NCBI GenBank assembly: GCA_031178355.1
Contig: JAPSJC010000007.1
Span: 24,195-74,305, forward strand
Origin: Ureibacillus sp.
Lineage (GTDB): Bacteria > Bacillota > Bacilli > Bacillales_A > Planococcaceae
Length of the DNA stretch: 50,111 bases
Direction: 5' to 3'
Shown here: one piece after another, positions 16,665 through 24,899 of the stretch
Position numbering within the stretch: the first letter of the stretch is position 1
How the letters are laid out: each line of letters opens with the position of its first letter
Notes under the pieces: model-generated
The model's input: only the letters and a program-made list of their open reading frames with translations
What the model was told of the DNA's origin: nothing
The model's database searches: none
Position numbers and translations under genes: made by a program

Positions 16665-17468
16665 ATGGATATTTCATCATTAGTTGGGATTCTTCTAGCC
16701 TTTTCTGCATTGTTATTTGGAATGTATTTCAAAGGTGTTACACCTGACGCATTAATTAACCCAGCTGCATTACTAATTATCATACTAGGTACAATTGCAG
16801 CCGTAACAATTGCATTTCCTATGAAAGAATTAAAACGTGTTCCGAATTTGTTTGGAATTTTATTTAAAGAGAGAAAATTAACAAGTGATGTAGAAATCAT
16901 CAAAATGTTTTCGAGCTGGGCTGATTTAGCTCGTCGTGAAGGATTACTCGCTCTTGAAAGCAAAGCCGCTGAAATTCAAGATCCGTTCTTGAAAAATGGT
17001 TTAACTTTAGCCATCGACGGACAGAACGCTGATTATATTCGTGATGTTTTAACAGAAGAAGTAGAAGCGATGGAAGAACGCCATGCAGCAGGTGCTGGTA
17101 TTTTCACTCAAGCTGGTACATACGCGCCTACTTTAGGGGTGCTTGGGGCAGTAATCGGCCTTATAGCTGCCTTAAAAGATATGGATGATATTGAAAAATT
17201 AGGTGCTGCAATATCTGCAGCATTCGTAGCTACATTACTTGGTATTTTTACAGGTTATGTGTTATGGCATCCATTTGCAAATAAATTAAAGCGAAAATCT
17301 GCAGCAGAAGTTAGACAGAAGACAATGATGATAGAAGGTGTATTATCTGTTCTGGAAGGGGAGGCGCCGCGAGTTATTGAACAAAAACTAGCGTCTTACT
17401 TAACAATGGATGAACGTAGGAAAATAACAGGCGAAAGCGGGGCGAACGGCCTTGGCCAAGAAAACTAA
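16665..17468 (+). CDS. motA: flagellar motor stator protein MotA
   Basis: Proton-channel subunit of the flagellar stator, four membrane helices, 267 residues. The wording ALESKAAEI near the cytoplasmic loop, TEEVEAMEERH, GAGIFTQAGTYAPTLGVLGAVIGLIAAL and the ISAAFVATLLGIFTGYVLWHP block are nearly those of B. subtilis MotA. The cytoplasmic loop between helices 2 and 3 holds the charged residues that contact the rotor. GGAGG precedes the ATG by about eight bases. It overlaps motB by 17 bases, so the pair is co-translated. No other flagellar genes are nearby, which is normal for motAB in Bacillales. Confidence 0.95.
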   Translation: MDISSLVGILLAFSALLFGMYFKGVTPDALINPAALLIIILGTIAAVTIAFPMKELKRVPNLFGILFKERKLTSDVEIIKMFSSWADLARREGLLALESKAAEIQDPFLKNGLTLAIDGQNADYIRDVLTEEVEAMEERHAAGAGIFTQAGTYAPTLGVLGAVIGLIAALKDMDDIEKLGAAISAAFVATLLGIFTGYVLWHPFANKLKRKSAAEVRQKTMMIEGVLSVLEGEAPRVIEQKLASYLTMDERRKITGESGANGLGQEN

Positions 17469-18207
17469 ACGTCGGAAAAAGCATGAAGAGCATATAGACG
17501 AATCTTGGCTAGTGCCCTATGCCGATATTTTAACTTTATTATTAGCTTTATTTATAGTGCTTTTTTCAGCTAGTACCGTTGATCAAGAAAAAATGATGAA
17601 GATGTCTCAAGTGTTTTCAGAGATATTCGATGGTGGTACAGGCTTTTTGGATGAAAATGCTATAATTGAACAATCACAAATTATCAATAATCTTACTGCA
17701 GAACAAAAGGCTTATTTAGAAGAACGAGAAGCTTTAAAAGAGATTCAAGTAGAACTGGATAATTTCATTGCAGTTAATGAATTAGAAAATACATTTGCTA
17801 CATCTATGACAGATGCTGGATTATTAATTACCATTACTGATAAGGTATTATTTGATCCAGGAAAAGCAGATATAAAACCAGAATACTTGACAGTTGTGGA
17901 CAAATTATCACAAGTTTTAAAAATGGATCCCTCACGAAATATTGTGATTACTGGTCATACTGATAATGTTCCACAAAGAGGTGGAGAGTTTGATTCTAAT
18001 TGGGAGTTATCTGTAATGCGTGCTGTTAGCTTACTAGAAATAATCATTGAACGTAATCCTAGTCTAGATCCAAAATATTTTAGTGCTAAAGGGTTCGGTG
18101 AGTATAATCCAATTGCATCAAACGATACTGCGGATGGTCGATCACAAAATAGAAGAGTTGAAGTATTAATCCAACAAAGTGTAAATGAAGACGGATCAAC
18201 AAATTAA
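17452..18207 (+). CDS. motB: flagellar motor protein MotB
   Basis: Peptidoglycan-anchored stator subunit, 251 residues. A short basic N-terminus is followed by one membrane helix (about 24-42) with the proton-accepting aspartate D25 in VPYADILTLL. A charged linker and an OmpA-like peptidoglycan-binding domain follow (about 115-245: ITGHTDNVP, NWELSVMRAV, SNDTADGRSQNRRVEV). The TTG start at 17452 lies inside the end of motA and matches the family N-terminus MAKK/MARK. It is likely the proton-type MotAB, since the sequence is closer to MotB than to MotS. Terminator at 18222. Confidence 0.95.
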   Translation: MAKKTKRRKKHEEHIDESWLVPYADILTLLLALFIVLFSASTVDQEKMMKMSQVFSEIFDGGTGFLDENAIIEQSQIINNLTAEQKAYLEEREALKEIQVELDNFIAVNELENTFATSMTDAGLLITITDKVLFDPGKADIKPEYLTVVDKLSQVLKMDPSRNIVITGHTDNVPQRGGEFDSNWELSVMRAVSLLEIIIERNPSLDPKYFSAKGFGEYNPIASNDTADGRSQNRRVEVLIQQSVNEDGSTN

Positions 18208-18221
18208 ATAGTATACATTAG

Positions 18222-18259
18222 AAACAAAATCTCAAATTATCATGAGATTTTGTTTTTTT
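18222..18259 (+). terminator. intrinsic terminator after motB
   Basis: AAACAAAATCTCA (18222-18234) pairs with TGAGATTTTGTTT (18243-18255), then T. Confidence 0.88.
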
Positions 18260-18261
18260 AC

Positions 18262-18307
18262 TTGATTTTAGTAAACAATTGTTTATAATTAAAACAAATG
18301 TTTGTTT
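18262..18307 (+). promoter_or_regulatory. psuK promoter with two palindromic operators
   Basis: TTGATT (18262-18267) and TATAAT (18284-18289) are 16 bases apart, a good sigma-A promoter. Palindrome TAAACAATTGTTTA (18272-18285) fills the spacer. A second, AAACAAATGTTTGTTT (18292-18307), covers the start region. Their centres are 21 bases apart, two helical turns, so dimers would bind the same face. They share the AAACAA half-site, suggesting one repressor. Confidence 0.7.
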
Positions 18308-18321
18308 AGGAGGGTTGTATT

Positions 18322-19407
18322 TTGAGTGATAAAGAAATGCAAGTCCTTGAAATGATAAAGGAGAATCCGTATTTGTCTCAGCAAGATATGGCAAATCTGC
18401 TGAATATCTCGAGACCTACATTAGCGAATATCATCTCTGGTTTGATGAAAAAAGGTGAAATCATTGGAAGAGCATATATTTTACCTGAAAAGGACTCCAT
18501 TGTAGTCGTTGGTGGGGCAAATGTAGATCGGAAATTTCATGTTCAAGAAGTAAGTTATGGAACATCAAATCCTGCTACTATATCAATAAGTGTCGGTGGG
18601 GTTGCGAGGAATGTTGCAGAAAACTTAGGTAGACTAGGCAATCCTGTAAAATTAATTACTGTAATGGGACAAGATCAAGATGCGAATTTCATTGAAGAAA
18701 CGAGCAGTGCATTTATTCAATTTGACTTAGTTGAAAAGTTAGAGCACGAAAAAACTGGATCGTATTCTGCAGTTATAAAGAAAAATGGTGAGTTGGTTTT
18801 AGGTCTTGCGAATATGTCTATTTATGATTCATTATTACCGAATGTAATGAAAAAGTATGAAGCAACTTTATTTAATGCTAAGTGTATTATTGTAGATTTA
18901 AATTGTCCGAAAGTGACGGTGGAATATTTACAGGATATTGCAAAAGCCAAGAATATCGATTTTACTATAGTTCCAGTTTCATTAGCAAAGATGAAAAACA
19001 TGCCAGATGACTTAGTCGGAGTTACATACTTTATTTGTAATCAAGATGAAGCAGAAGCTTATCTGAATATGCAGATTGAGCAGTTAGAGGATTGTGAAGA
19101 TGCAATTAACCAATTGCTTCAAAAAGGTACAAAGAATGTTGTTTTAACACTTGGAAGTAAAGGTGTCTATATAGGAAATTCTTCTGGTATCAAACATCTA
19201 GAAGCAATTAAAGTAAATGAAGTGAATGATGTAACTGGTGCTGGTGATGCGTTTGTAGGTGCAATGATACATGGAGTTCTAACTGGAGAGAATTTTGAAG
19301 AGGCAGTTAATTTAGGTTTGTATAATGCATCCAAAACAATCGAATCGGATTATACAGTTAGACATGACTTATCAATTGAAGAATTAACTAATTGGAGGAA
19401 TTCATAA
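18322..19407 (+). CDS. psuK: pseudouridine kinase with N-terminal helix-turn-helix
   Basis: PfkB-family sugar/nucleoside kinase, 361 residues, phosphorylating pseudouridine to pseudouridine 5'-phosphate. Residues 1-52 form a winged helix-turn-helix ([20 protein letters not shown]). The kinase domain starts with VVVGGANVD near 61 and ends with the VTGAGDAF motif, catalytic base D309. The assignment rests on the adjacent psuG, whose start overlaps this stop by one base. The TTG start at 18322 follows GGAGGG. The HTH together with the palindromic promoter suggests that the kinase may also regulate its own operon; this is inference, though HTH-PfkB proteins are known in this family. Confidence 0.88.
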   Translation: MSDKEMQVLEMIKENPYLSQQDMANLLNISRPTLANIISGLMKKGEIIGRAYILPEKDSIVVVGGANVDRKFHVQEVSYGTSNPATISISVGGVARNVAENLGRLGNPVKLITVMGQDQDANFIEETSSAFIQFDLVEKLEHEKTGSYSAVIKKNGELVLGLANMSIYDSLLPNVMKKYEATLFNAKCIIVDLNCPKVTVEYLQDIAKAKNIDFTIVPVSLAKMKNMPDDLVGVTYFICNQDEAEAYLNMQIEQLEDCEDAINQLLQKGTKNVVLTLGSKGVYIGNSSGIKHLEAIKVNEVNDVTGAGDAFVGAMIHGVLTGENFEEAVNLGLYNASKTIESDYTVRHDLSIEELTNWRNS

Positions 19408-20324
19408 TGGAAAAATATTTATCTTACTCACAAGAAGTATTAGAAGCTAAAGAAAAAGGCTTACCAATCGTTGCATTAGAATCTACAATCATTTCTCACG
19501 GAATGCCTTATCCACAAAACGTGCAAACTGCACGTGAAGTAGAAGAAATTGTTCGTTCATACGGTGCAGTCCCTGCAACAATTGCGATTATCGATGGACA
19601 ACTTAAAATCGGTTTGACTGATGAAGAGCTAGAAATGTTCGGAAATGCAGAAGGTGTTGCGAAAGCTTCAAGAAGAGATTTAGGATACCTATTAGCAACA
19701 AAAAAATTAGGTGCTACAACAGTGGCAGCAACAATGATCGCTGCCGAGTTAGCTGGAATTGAATTGTTTGTAACAGGAGGAATTGGTGGTGTTCACCGTG
19801 GTGCTGAGAAAACGATGGATATTTCAGCGGACTTAGAAGAATTAGCTCAAACAAATGTTGCAGTAGTCTGCGCAGGAGCGAAATCAATTCTAGATATTGG
19901 ACTAACTCTTGAGTACCTTGAAACAAAAGGTGTTCCAGTTGTAGGGTACAATACAGATACTTTACCAGCATTTTATTCAAGAGAGAGTGAGTTTGGTTTA
20001 AACATTAAAGTAGAAACTCCCGAAGAAATTGCTGATATGATGCGTGCTAAATGGGACCTTGGTTTAAAAGGCGGAGCAGTTGTAGCTAACCCAATTCCTG
20101 TTGAGGATGCAATGGAATCATCATTCATCAATAACATTATTGAAAAAGCATTAAAAGAAGCAGAAGAAAAAGGCATTGCAGGTAAAGAGGTTACACCATT
20201 CTTACTAGGAAAAGTGAAAGAATTAACTGAAGGTAAATCATTAGAAGCTAATATTGCATTAGTGAAAAATAATGCTGTAGTTGGGTCACAAATAGCAGTG
20301 GCATTACAAAAAAATAAAAAATAA
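19407..20324 (+). CDS. psuG: pseudouridine-5'-phosphate glycosidase
   Basis: Cleaves the C-C glycosidic bond of pseudouridine 5'-phosphate to uracil and ribose 5-phosphate, completing salvage of pseudouridine from RNA turnover. The 305-residue protein has the family signatures [17 protein letters not shown] (E25 in this numbering), [28 protein letters not shown] and DISADL, and the C-terminal [16 protein letters not shown]. The ATG at 19407 is chosen because GGAGGA (19394-19399) precedes it; an in-frame ATG five codons upstream lacks a site. Overlap with psuK shows a two-gene operon. A strong terminator follows at 20357. Confidence 0.94.
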   Translation: MEKYLSYSQEVLEAKEKGLPIVALESTIISHGMPYPQNVQTAREVEEIVRSYGAVPATIAIIDGQLKIGLTDEELEMFGNAEGVAKASRRDLGYLLATKKLGATTVAATMIAAELAGIELFVTGGIGGVHRGAEKTMDISADLEELAQTNVAVVCAGAKSILDIGLTLEYLETKGVPVVGYNTDTLPAFYSRESEFGLNIKVETPEEIADMMRAKWDLGLKGGAVVANPIPVEDAMESSFINNIIEKALKEAEEKGIAGKEVTPFLLGKVKELTEGKSLEANIALVKNNAVVGSQIAVALQKNKK

Positions 20325-20356
20325 TATCCAGAGTAAAAAGAATGAACTAAAAAAAG

Positions 20357-20399
20357 ACATTGAATTGAAGTCGAATAAACTTCAGTTCAATGTTTTTTT
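20357..20399 (+). terminator. intrinsic terminator after psuG
   Basis: ACATTGAATTGAAGT (20357-20371) pairs with ACTTCAGTTCAATGT (20379-20393) with one G-U pair, then seven T. Confidence 0.9.
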
Positions 20400-20435
20400 G
20401 TATGGATATTCTAGAAAGTATACTTTTATATCCTT

Positions 20436-20527
20436 AAAAAAGAAGTTCTTAAAAGGAGTAAAATACACTTAGTTGGCAAAAGCTAATATAAGCTAGTATG
20501 TAGCATCCTTATTTGAACTTCTTTTTT
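20436..20527. repeat. 92-bp element with 13-bp inverted ends
   Basis: AAAAAAGAAGTTC (20436-20448) is the exact inverse complement of GAACTTCTTTTTT (20515-20527), enclosing 66 bases. No gene is seen inside. It may be a long-loop terminator of yfkK on the minus strand, a small MITE-like element, or a structured RNA. Confidence 0.45.
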
Positions 20528-20543
20528 GAACTCTTACATGATT

Positions 20544-20765
20544 TTATTTTCTTAATGAACCTAATTCTGAAACAATCGCTTGCATTTCACTAGGACTGAA
20601 GGAGTTACGTTTCATTACCATTTCATAAAGGTAATGCAAATCTTCATAATGTTCATCAGTAAAGTGTTCTGACTTCATAGCATCTACATTGACCATACGA
20701 AGCTTTTCTTTAATTTGATCAATCATGAAAATAACATTTTCTTTAGTTGGGTTTGATAAATCCAT
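20544..20765 (-). CDS. yfkK: DUF1128 protein YfkK
   Basis: A 73-residue soluble protein of the DUF1128 family, helical and charged ([43 protein letters not shown]). The wording is close to B. subtilis YfkK; function unknown. GGCGG precedes the ATG on the minus strand. In B. subtilis yfkK lies beside yfkJ-yfkI-yfkH. Here yfkI and yfkH follow divergently at 20944 and 21382, but the low-molecular-weight phosphatase gene yfkJ is absent. Confidence 0.88.
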   Translation of the reverse strand: MDLSNPTKENVIFMIDQIKEKLRMVNVDAMKSEHFTDEHYEDLHYLYEMVMKRNSFSPSEMQAIVSELGSLRK

Positions 20766-20943
20766 TTCATAATCCGCCTTTCAATATTTGACTTCATTAT
20801 CATTTCATTTCAATTTCAAGATGTCAATAAAAAGGTGACTTGGTCAGTTCACTTTAAAAACACAAAAACTTACATTAAAATAGAAATATACAAGAAGTAC
20901 ATCCAAATTAAAATAAATGTTCCAAAAATAGGAGGTAATTATA

Positions 20944-21267
20944 ATGGGTAAAAGTAAATTTTTAAAATCAATGGTTGCTGGTGCAATAATTGGAGCTGCT
21001 ATTAGTATGTTGGACCGTACAACGAGAGAACATACAGTTCAAAATTTAAAAAAAGCTAGGGAAACTGTTCAATATTATGCAACACATAGAGAAGAATTAC
21101 AACAAATGATCGATGAAAAAGTGCAACAAGTACAAAAACTTTATGATACGACACAAGATAATTTGTCATTCATAAAAGATAAAGTCGATGAAGTAAAAGA
21201 AATCCCAATTGCAGTACAAGATATTGTAGATGAAACAAAAACAACTTTTTCAAAACCTATTAATTAA
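20944..21267 (+). CDS. YfkI-like membrane-anchored protein (YtxH-type)
   Basis: A 107-residue protein with a short N-terminal glycine/alanine-rich hydrophobic segment (MVAGAIIGAAISML) and a long amphipathic helical tail rich in Gln, Lys and Glu, a layout like YtxH-domain proteins. Its position between yfkK and the YihY-family gene equals that of B. subtilis yfkI. AGGAGGT precedes the ATG by six bases. The function is unknown; a link with the membrane protein YfkH downstream is suggested only by context. Confidence 0.75.
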   Translation: MGKSKFLKSMVAGAIIGAAISMLDRTTREHTVQNLKKARETVQYYATHREELQQMIDEKVQQVQKLYDTTQDNLSFIKDKVDEVKEIPIAVQDIVDETKTTFSKPIN

Positions 21268-21381
21268 TTGGTCAATAATGTTTTGAGGATAATAATAGGT
21301 AAACTTTGTTAATATCCATTTGGTAAAGACATAATCTTTACCTATTTAGGATCGGCAAATGAAAGGAAGTGAAGTGGGTAG

Positions 21382-22335
21382 ATGGTGAGTGAGGACAAAA
21401 GTATACCGAATAAAAAAGGTCTGAACTTTATAACCTCTATCCTCTTTCCTGAAAAGTCAAAAGTAGATATAACGACTTTTAAAGGATTAGTTCAGGATTT
21501 AATATTACGAATGTATGCTGTTGATGTTTCTGGATTAGCAGCTCAATTAGCTTATTTCTTTTTATTATCCTTTTTTCCACTATTGATTTTTTTAGTGGCC
21601 TTATTACCTTTACTGAATTTAAATCAAGAACATGTGTTTGATTTTTTACAAAGTATTGTTCCGACCGAAGTATTTTTGCTAACACAAGGTGCCTTAGTAG
21701 AGATATTAACTAGTCAGAATAATGGTGGAATATTATCGATAAGTATTGTGGGTATAGTGTGGTCAGCATCTAGAGGTGTTGATGCACTAATAAAAGCATT
21801 AAATGAAGCATATGAAACCAAACCGAAAAGCAGTTTAATTGTCCGAGCTTGGTCAATCTTGTTTACGGTTATTTTTGTAGTCATTATCTTAATTGCTTTA
21901 ACGATCCCTATATTCGGCATGAAATATGGATATCAAATATTTCAATATCTTGGGTTTGGAGAATCATTTATTTCCATTTGGACAACTGTTCAGTGGTTTA
22001 TCCCTCCTTTACTAATATTTATAGTGCTTTTATTAATGTACTGGATAATACCAAATACAGATCCACGATTAAAGATACTAAGTGTTTTTCCAGGAACAAT
22101 TTTTTCGACTGTTGCATGGGTTGTTTTAATTTATGCTTTTTCGTACTACATTAACAACTTCGGAAATATTTTTTCTACTTATGGAAGTATCGCAAGCGTC
22201 ATTGTTCTAATGTTATGGTTGTATTTTACTGGATTGATATTAATTTTTGGAGGATTATTAAACGCCACTTTCCAACATAGAAGACTAGTGATGAAAGAGA
22301 AAAAACGAAAAAAACAAAAGTTTTCGCAAAACTAA
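21382..22335 (+). CDS. YihY/BrkB-family membrane protein YfkH
   Basis: A 317-residue integral membrane protein with six or more helices. It carries YihY-family landmarks: LAAQLAYFFLLSFFPLLIFL in the first helix, the central GIVWSASRGVDALIKALNEAYE and IIPNTDPRLKILSVFPGTIF, and FSTYGSIASVIVLMLWLYFTG near the end. The family was once called ribonuclease BN by mistake; the true role is unsettled (transport has been suggested). ATG 21382 is preceded by GGAAGTGAAG. It follows the yfkI-like gene by about 115 bases. The last codons form a hairpin (22320-22347) without a T run. Confidence 0.88.
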   Translation: MVSEDKSIPNKKGLNFITSILFPEKSKVDITTFKGLVQDLILRMYAVDVSGLAAQLAYFFLLSFFPLLIFLVALLPLLNLNQEHVFDFLQSIVPTEVFLLTQGALVEILTSQNNGGILSISIVGIVWSASRGVDALIKALNEAYETKPKSSLIVRAWSILFTVIFVVIILIALTIPIFGMKYGYQIFQYLGFGESFISIWTTVQWFIPPLLIFIVLLLMYWIIPNTDPRLKILSVFPGTIFSTVAWVVLIYAFSYYINNFGNIFSTYGSIASVIVLMLWLYFTGLILIFGGLLNATFQHRRLVMKEKKRKKQKFSQN

Positions 22336-22366
22336 TCATTGCGAAAACTCTCCAATTTATAATAAA

Positions 22367-22400
22367 TATAAAAAGCCCGTAAGAAATTTCTTACGGGCTT
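22367..22400 (-). terminator. intrinsic terminator of the fumarase gene
   Basis: A perfect 14-pair palindrome (AAGCCCGTAAGAAA at 22373-22386 with its complement at 22387-22400), followed on the minus strand by a T run. It also faces yfkH. Confidence 0.85.
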
Positions 22401-22414
22401 AAGTGTTTACTTAA

Positions 22415-23965
22415 TTAAAATACTCTTTCAGCGTATAGAGCAAGTTTCTCTAATGAAGTTTTTTCAACGTCAGCGTGTAATGAGTTACCGTGAGAATCCA
22501 TTGTAACGACAGCTGTGAAATCTTCAACAGTTAAGTGCCACATAGCTTCTGGAATACCGAATTCTTGTAAGTCGACACCATCAACTGATTTAATACAATC
22601 TGCATAGTACTGAGCGGCACCACCAATAGCATTTAGGTAAACACCACCATGCTCTTTAAGTGCAGCAAGGGTTTTTGGCCCCATACCACCTTTACCGATT
22701 ACAGCACGAATACCGAATTTTTTCATGATATCACCTTGGTATGGCTCCTCACGAATTGAAGTTGTTGGTCCAGCTGCTTTTACAGTCCAGTTACCATTTT
22801 CGTCTTTCGCCATAACTGGTCCACAGTGATAAATAATGTGACCATTTAAATCTACAGGTGCATCATGGCTCATTAAGTGATGGTGGATTGCATCACGACC
22901 AGTGTACATTCGGCCACTGATTTTAACTACGTCCCCTACTTTAAGAGCGCGAATTTGTTCTTCAGTAATCGGGGCTTGTAGTTCTACTACTCTATTATCA
23001 GTGCTAGTTTCTGATTTTGGCTCGTCACGGAAAGTTACTCTTTCGCCTTCTTGATAATGCCATTTTGTAATTTCCCCAGTTGCTGGATTAATATCAATCG
23101 CCATACGACGGTATGCCCAACAGTTATAAGCTACAGATACGTAGAATGAGGCCGGGATACGGTGCATAACGCCAATTTTACAGCCTAGTAATGTTGCTTC
23201 ACCACCGAAGCCCATTGTACCAATTCCAAATGTATTGGCTTTTTCAACAATGTATTCTTCTAATTTAGCTAAATCTTCATTTGGATTCACATCATCAACA
23301 TGACGGAAAAGTTGCTCTTTCGCTAAATCATAACCAGAAGAACGGTCTCCACCAATACCTACTCCGATAAATCCTGCAGAGCATCCTTGTCCTTGTGATT
23401 GCCATACAGAGTGAAGAATACATTTACGAATACCATCTAAGTCACGACCTGCGCGGCCAAGTCCTTCTAATTCACAAGGTAAGCTGTATTGAATGTTTTT
23501 GTTTTCACATCCGCCACCTTTTAAAATTAACTTAACTTCAATGTAGTCTTTTTCCCACTGTTCAAATTTCACAACAGGAACACCTTCACCTAAGTTATCT
23601 CCACTATTTTTTCCTGTTAAAGAATCAACAGAGTTTGGACGTAATTTTGCGTCGTTTGTAGCTTGTACAATTGCATTTTTAATAGCAGCTTTAATTTCTA
23701 ATTGATTTACACCAATTGGCGTTTTCACTTTAAATGTAGGTAATCCTGTATCTTGGCAAATTGGCGATACATTGTCTTCAGCCATTACGATATTGTTTGT
23801 GATTGTTTCTAAACTCATTGCAGCACGTGTGCCAGCATTTTCTGCCTCTTTTGCTTTTTTAATTGCGCGACGAACATCAGCAGGTAAGTTAGTTGATGTT
23901 TCGCTAACTAGATCATACAGGCTCTTTTCTAAAGTCTGTAAGTAAGAAGTTGCCACTTGTGACAT
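22415..23965 (-). CDS. class I fumarate hydratase (iron-sulphur)
   Basis: Hydrates fumarate to malate in the TCA cycle with a [4Fe-4S] cluster. The 516-residue chain contains both the alpha part (PICQDTGLPTF, C70; GGGCENKN; GCSAGFIGVGIGG) and the beta part (SGRMYTGRDAIHHHLM, IYHCGPVM, AAGPTTSIREEPYQ, VIGKGGMG) fused, as in FumA-type enzymes. Tartrate dehydratase is the alternative in the same fold. Many Bacillales use the iron-free class II FumC; whether one is also present cannot be seen. GGGGGG precedes the ATG at 23965. Monocistronic. Confidence 0.92.
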   Translation of the reverse strand: MSQVATSYLQTLEKSLYDLVSETSTNLPADVRRAIKKAKEAENAGTRAAMSLETITNNIVMAEDNVSPICQDTGLPTFKVKTPIGVNQLEIKAAIKNAIVQATNDAKLRPNSVDSLTGKNSGDNLGEGVPVVKFEQWEKDYIEVKLILKGGGCENKNIQYSLPCELEGLGRAGRDLDGIRKCILHSVWQSQGQGCSAGFIGVGIGGDRSSGYDLAKEQLFRHVDDVNPNEDLAKLEEYIVEKANTFGIGTMGFGGEATLLGCKIGVMHRIPASFYVSVAYNCWAYRRMAIDINPATGEITKWHYQEGERVTFRDEPKSETSTDNRVVELQAPITEEQIRALKVGDVVKISGRMYTGRDAIHHHLMSHDAPVDLNGHIIYHCGPVMAKDENGNWTVKAAGPTTSIREEPYQGDIMKKFGIRAVIGKGGMGPKTLAALKEHGGVYLNAIGGAAQYYADCIKSVDGVDLQEFGIPEAMWHLTVEDFTAVVTMDSHGNSLHADVEKTSLEKLALYAERVF

Positions 23966-24069
23966 TATATTATACCCCCCAAATTTTTAGAAAATTATAT
24001 TCCACATATCATTATACCTTTTAAAATCTTTTAAAAAAAGACTACCATCATTATATATTGGACAAATAA

Positions 24070-24101
24070 AAACAACAGAACCATTTAAGATTCTGTTGTT
24101 T
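24070..24101 (-). terminator. terminator of the SE1561-type gene
   Basis: AAACAACAGAA (24070-24080) pairs with TTCTGTTGTTT (24091-24101); on the minus strand it is followed by TTTT. Confidence 0.8.
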
Positions 24102-24104
24102 ATT

Positions 24105-24302
24105 TTATTGGTCGATTAAGTTGTCGCGGTTATGAAATATTTCAATTTTTTCTTCTACATCGTTAATCATTTGGATTAAACGGTCAATATCTTCAATACT
24201 TGTAGTTTCAGGGTCAATTGCTTCTAATACTTCAAGAAACATATGAAGACGTTCTTTTAGGTAGTTTAATTGTTGATCTTTATCAGTTATAGATTTTGAC
24301 AT
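24105..24302 (-). CDS. SE1561-family small protein
   Basis: A 65-residue acidic helical protein. The pattern DKDQQLNYLKERLHMFLEVLEAIDPE followed by IEDIDRLIQMINDVEEKIE recalls the SE1561 family of small conserved proteins in Bacillales and staphylococci, whose function is unknown. A GAGGTG ribosome site lies before the ATG on the minus strand. It is a single gene with its own terminator, 140 bases upstream of the fumarase start and in the same direction. Confidence 0.8.
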   Translation of the reverse strand: MSKSITDKDQQLNYLKERLHMFLEVLEAIDPETTSIEDIDRLIQMINDVEEKIEIFHNRDNLIDQ

Positions 24303-24439
24303 GATTTCACCTCGTTAAAATTGTAACATCGCTTATTATAGCATGTTCATAAATATAAGAAGAATAAGCAATAAGAAAAATTAAAGACACTTGCAATTAT
24401 TTATTATCAGAATATTTACAAAATTAAAATAATATAGTA

Positions 24440-24624
24440 AAGTATTTACAAGAAAGTAACAAAGGAGTTGGTCAAAGAAAAGATGCTCACTCTAAAAAAT
24501 TTAAAGGGAGGGAGAATAAACGGTTTTCGGCGATCATTCCGCTGAATTTGTTGTTTAAATAAAAATGGTGATAATAAGAATGTAAACCCTAGAGGATGGA
24601 TTTATTCATTTCTAGGGTTTTTTG
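24440..24624 (+). ncRNA. unassigned terminator-bearing unit (candidate small RNA or micro-gene)
   Basis: The 24303-24899 gap contains no ordinary gene. An AAAGGAG (24461-24467) and a second, very strong AAAGGGAGGGAG (24503-24514) occur, but no sensible start codon follows the second. The first could serve ATG 24483 (20 codons, basic product ending FRRSFR) at poor spacing. Downstream comes a real intrinsic terminator: AAACCCTAGA (24584-24593) with TCTAGGGTTT (24611-24620), then T. The unit may be a small RNA or a tiny basic peptide gene. Confidence 0.4.
24584..24624 (+). terminator. orphan intrinsic terminator
   Basis: A 10-pair stem with a 17-base loop and a T run, not preceded by a recognisable plus-strand gene. 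Confidence 0.8.
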
Positions 24625-24721
24625 TTTGCGGTATATTTCTTACTACTGCTTTATAAAATTATATATAAGCAAATCCCGAGCTTAGAATAATGATTCTTTT
24701 CTTTTAGTAAGCGATAGTGAC

Positions 24722-24775
24722 ATACGGCATATTGATAATTATGCGCATTTGCACATAATTCTAGTTATGTCGTAT
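24722..24775 (+). promoter_or_regulatory. nested imperfect hairpin upstream of the MFS gene
   Basis: Outer arms ATACGGCATA (24722-24731) and TATGTCGTAT (24766-24775) pair with one G-U. Inner arms AATTATGCGC (24737-24746) and GCACATAATT (24751-24760) pair with one mismatch around a 4-base loop. It ends 125 bases before the MFS start, so it could be an operator pair or an RNA leader structure. Confidence 0.45.
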
Positions 24776-24899
24776 AACGAATCCGTAGCCTAAGGAAAAT
24801 GGTCATCAATTTTCAATTGTAAATTTGTTGAAAAATTTGAGGATTTCCAAGAACTATATGATAACATATTTACGTAACATATTAGCTCGGAGGACCACT

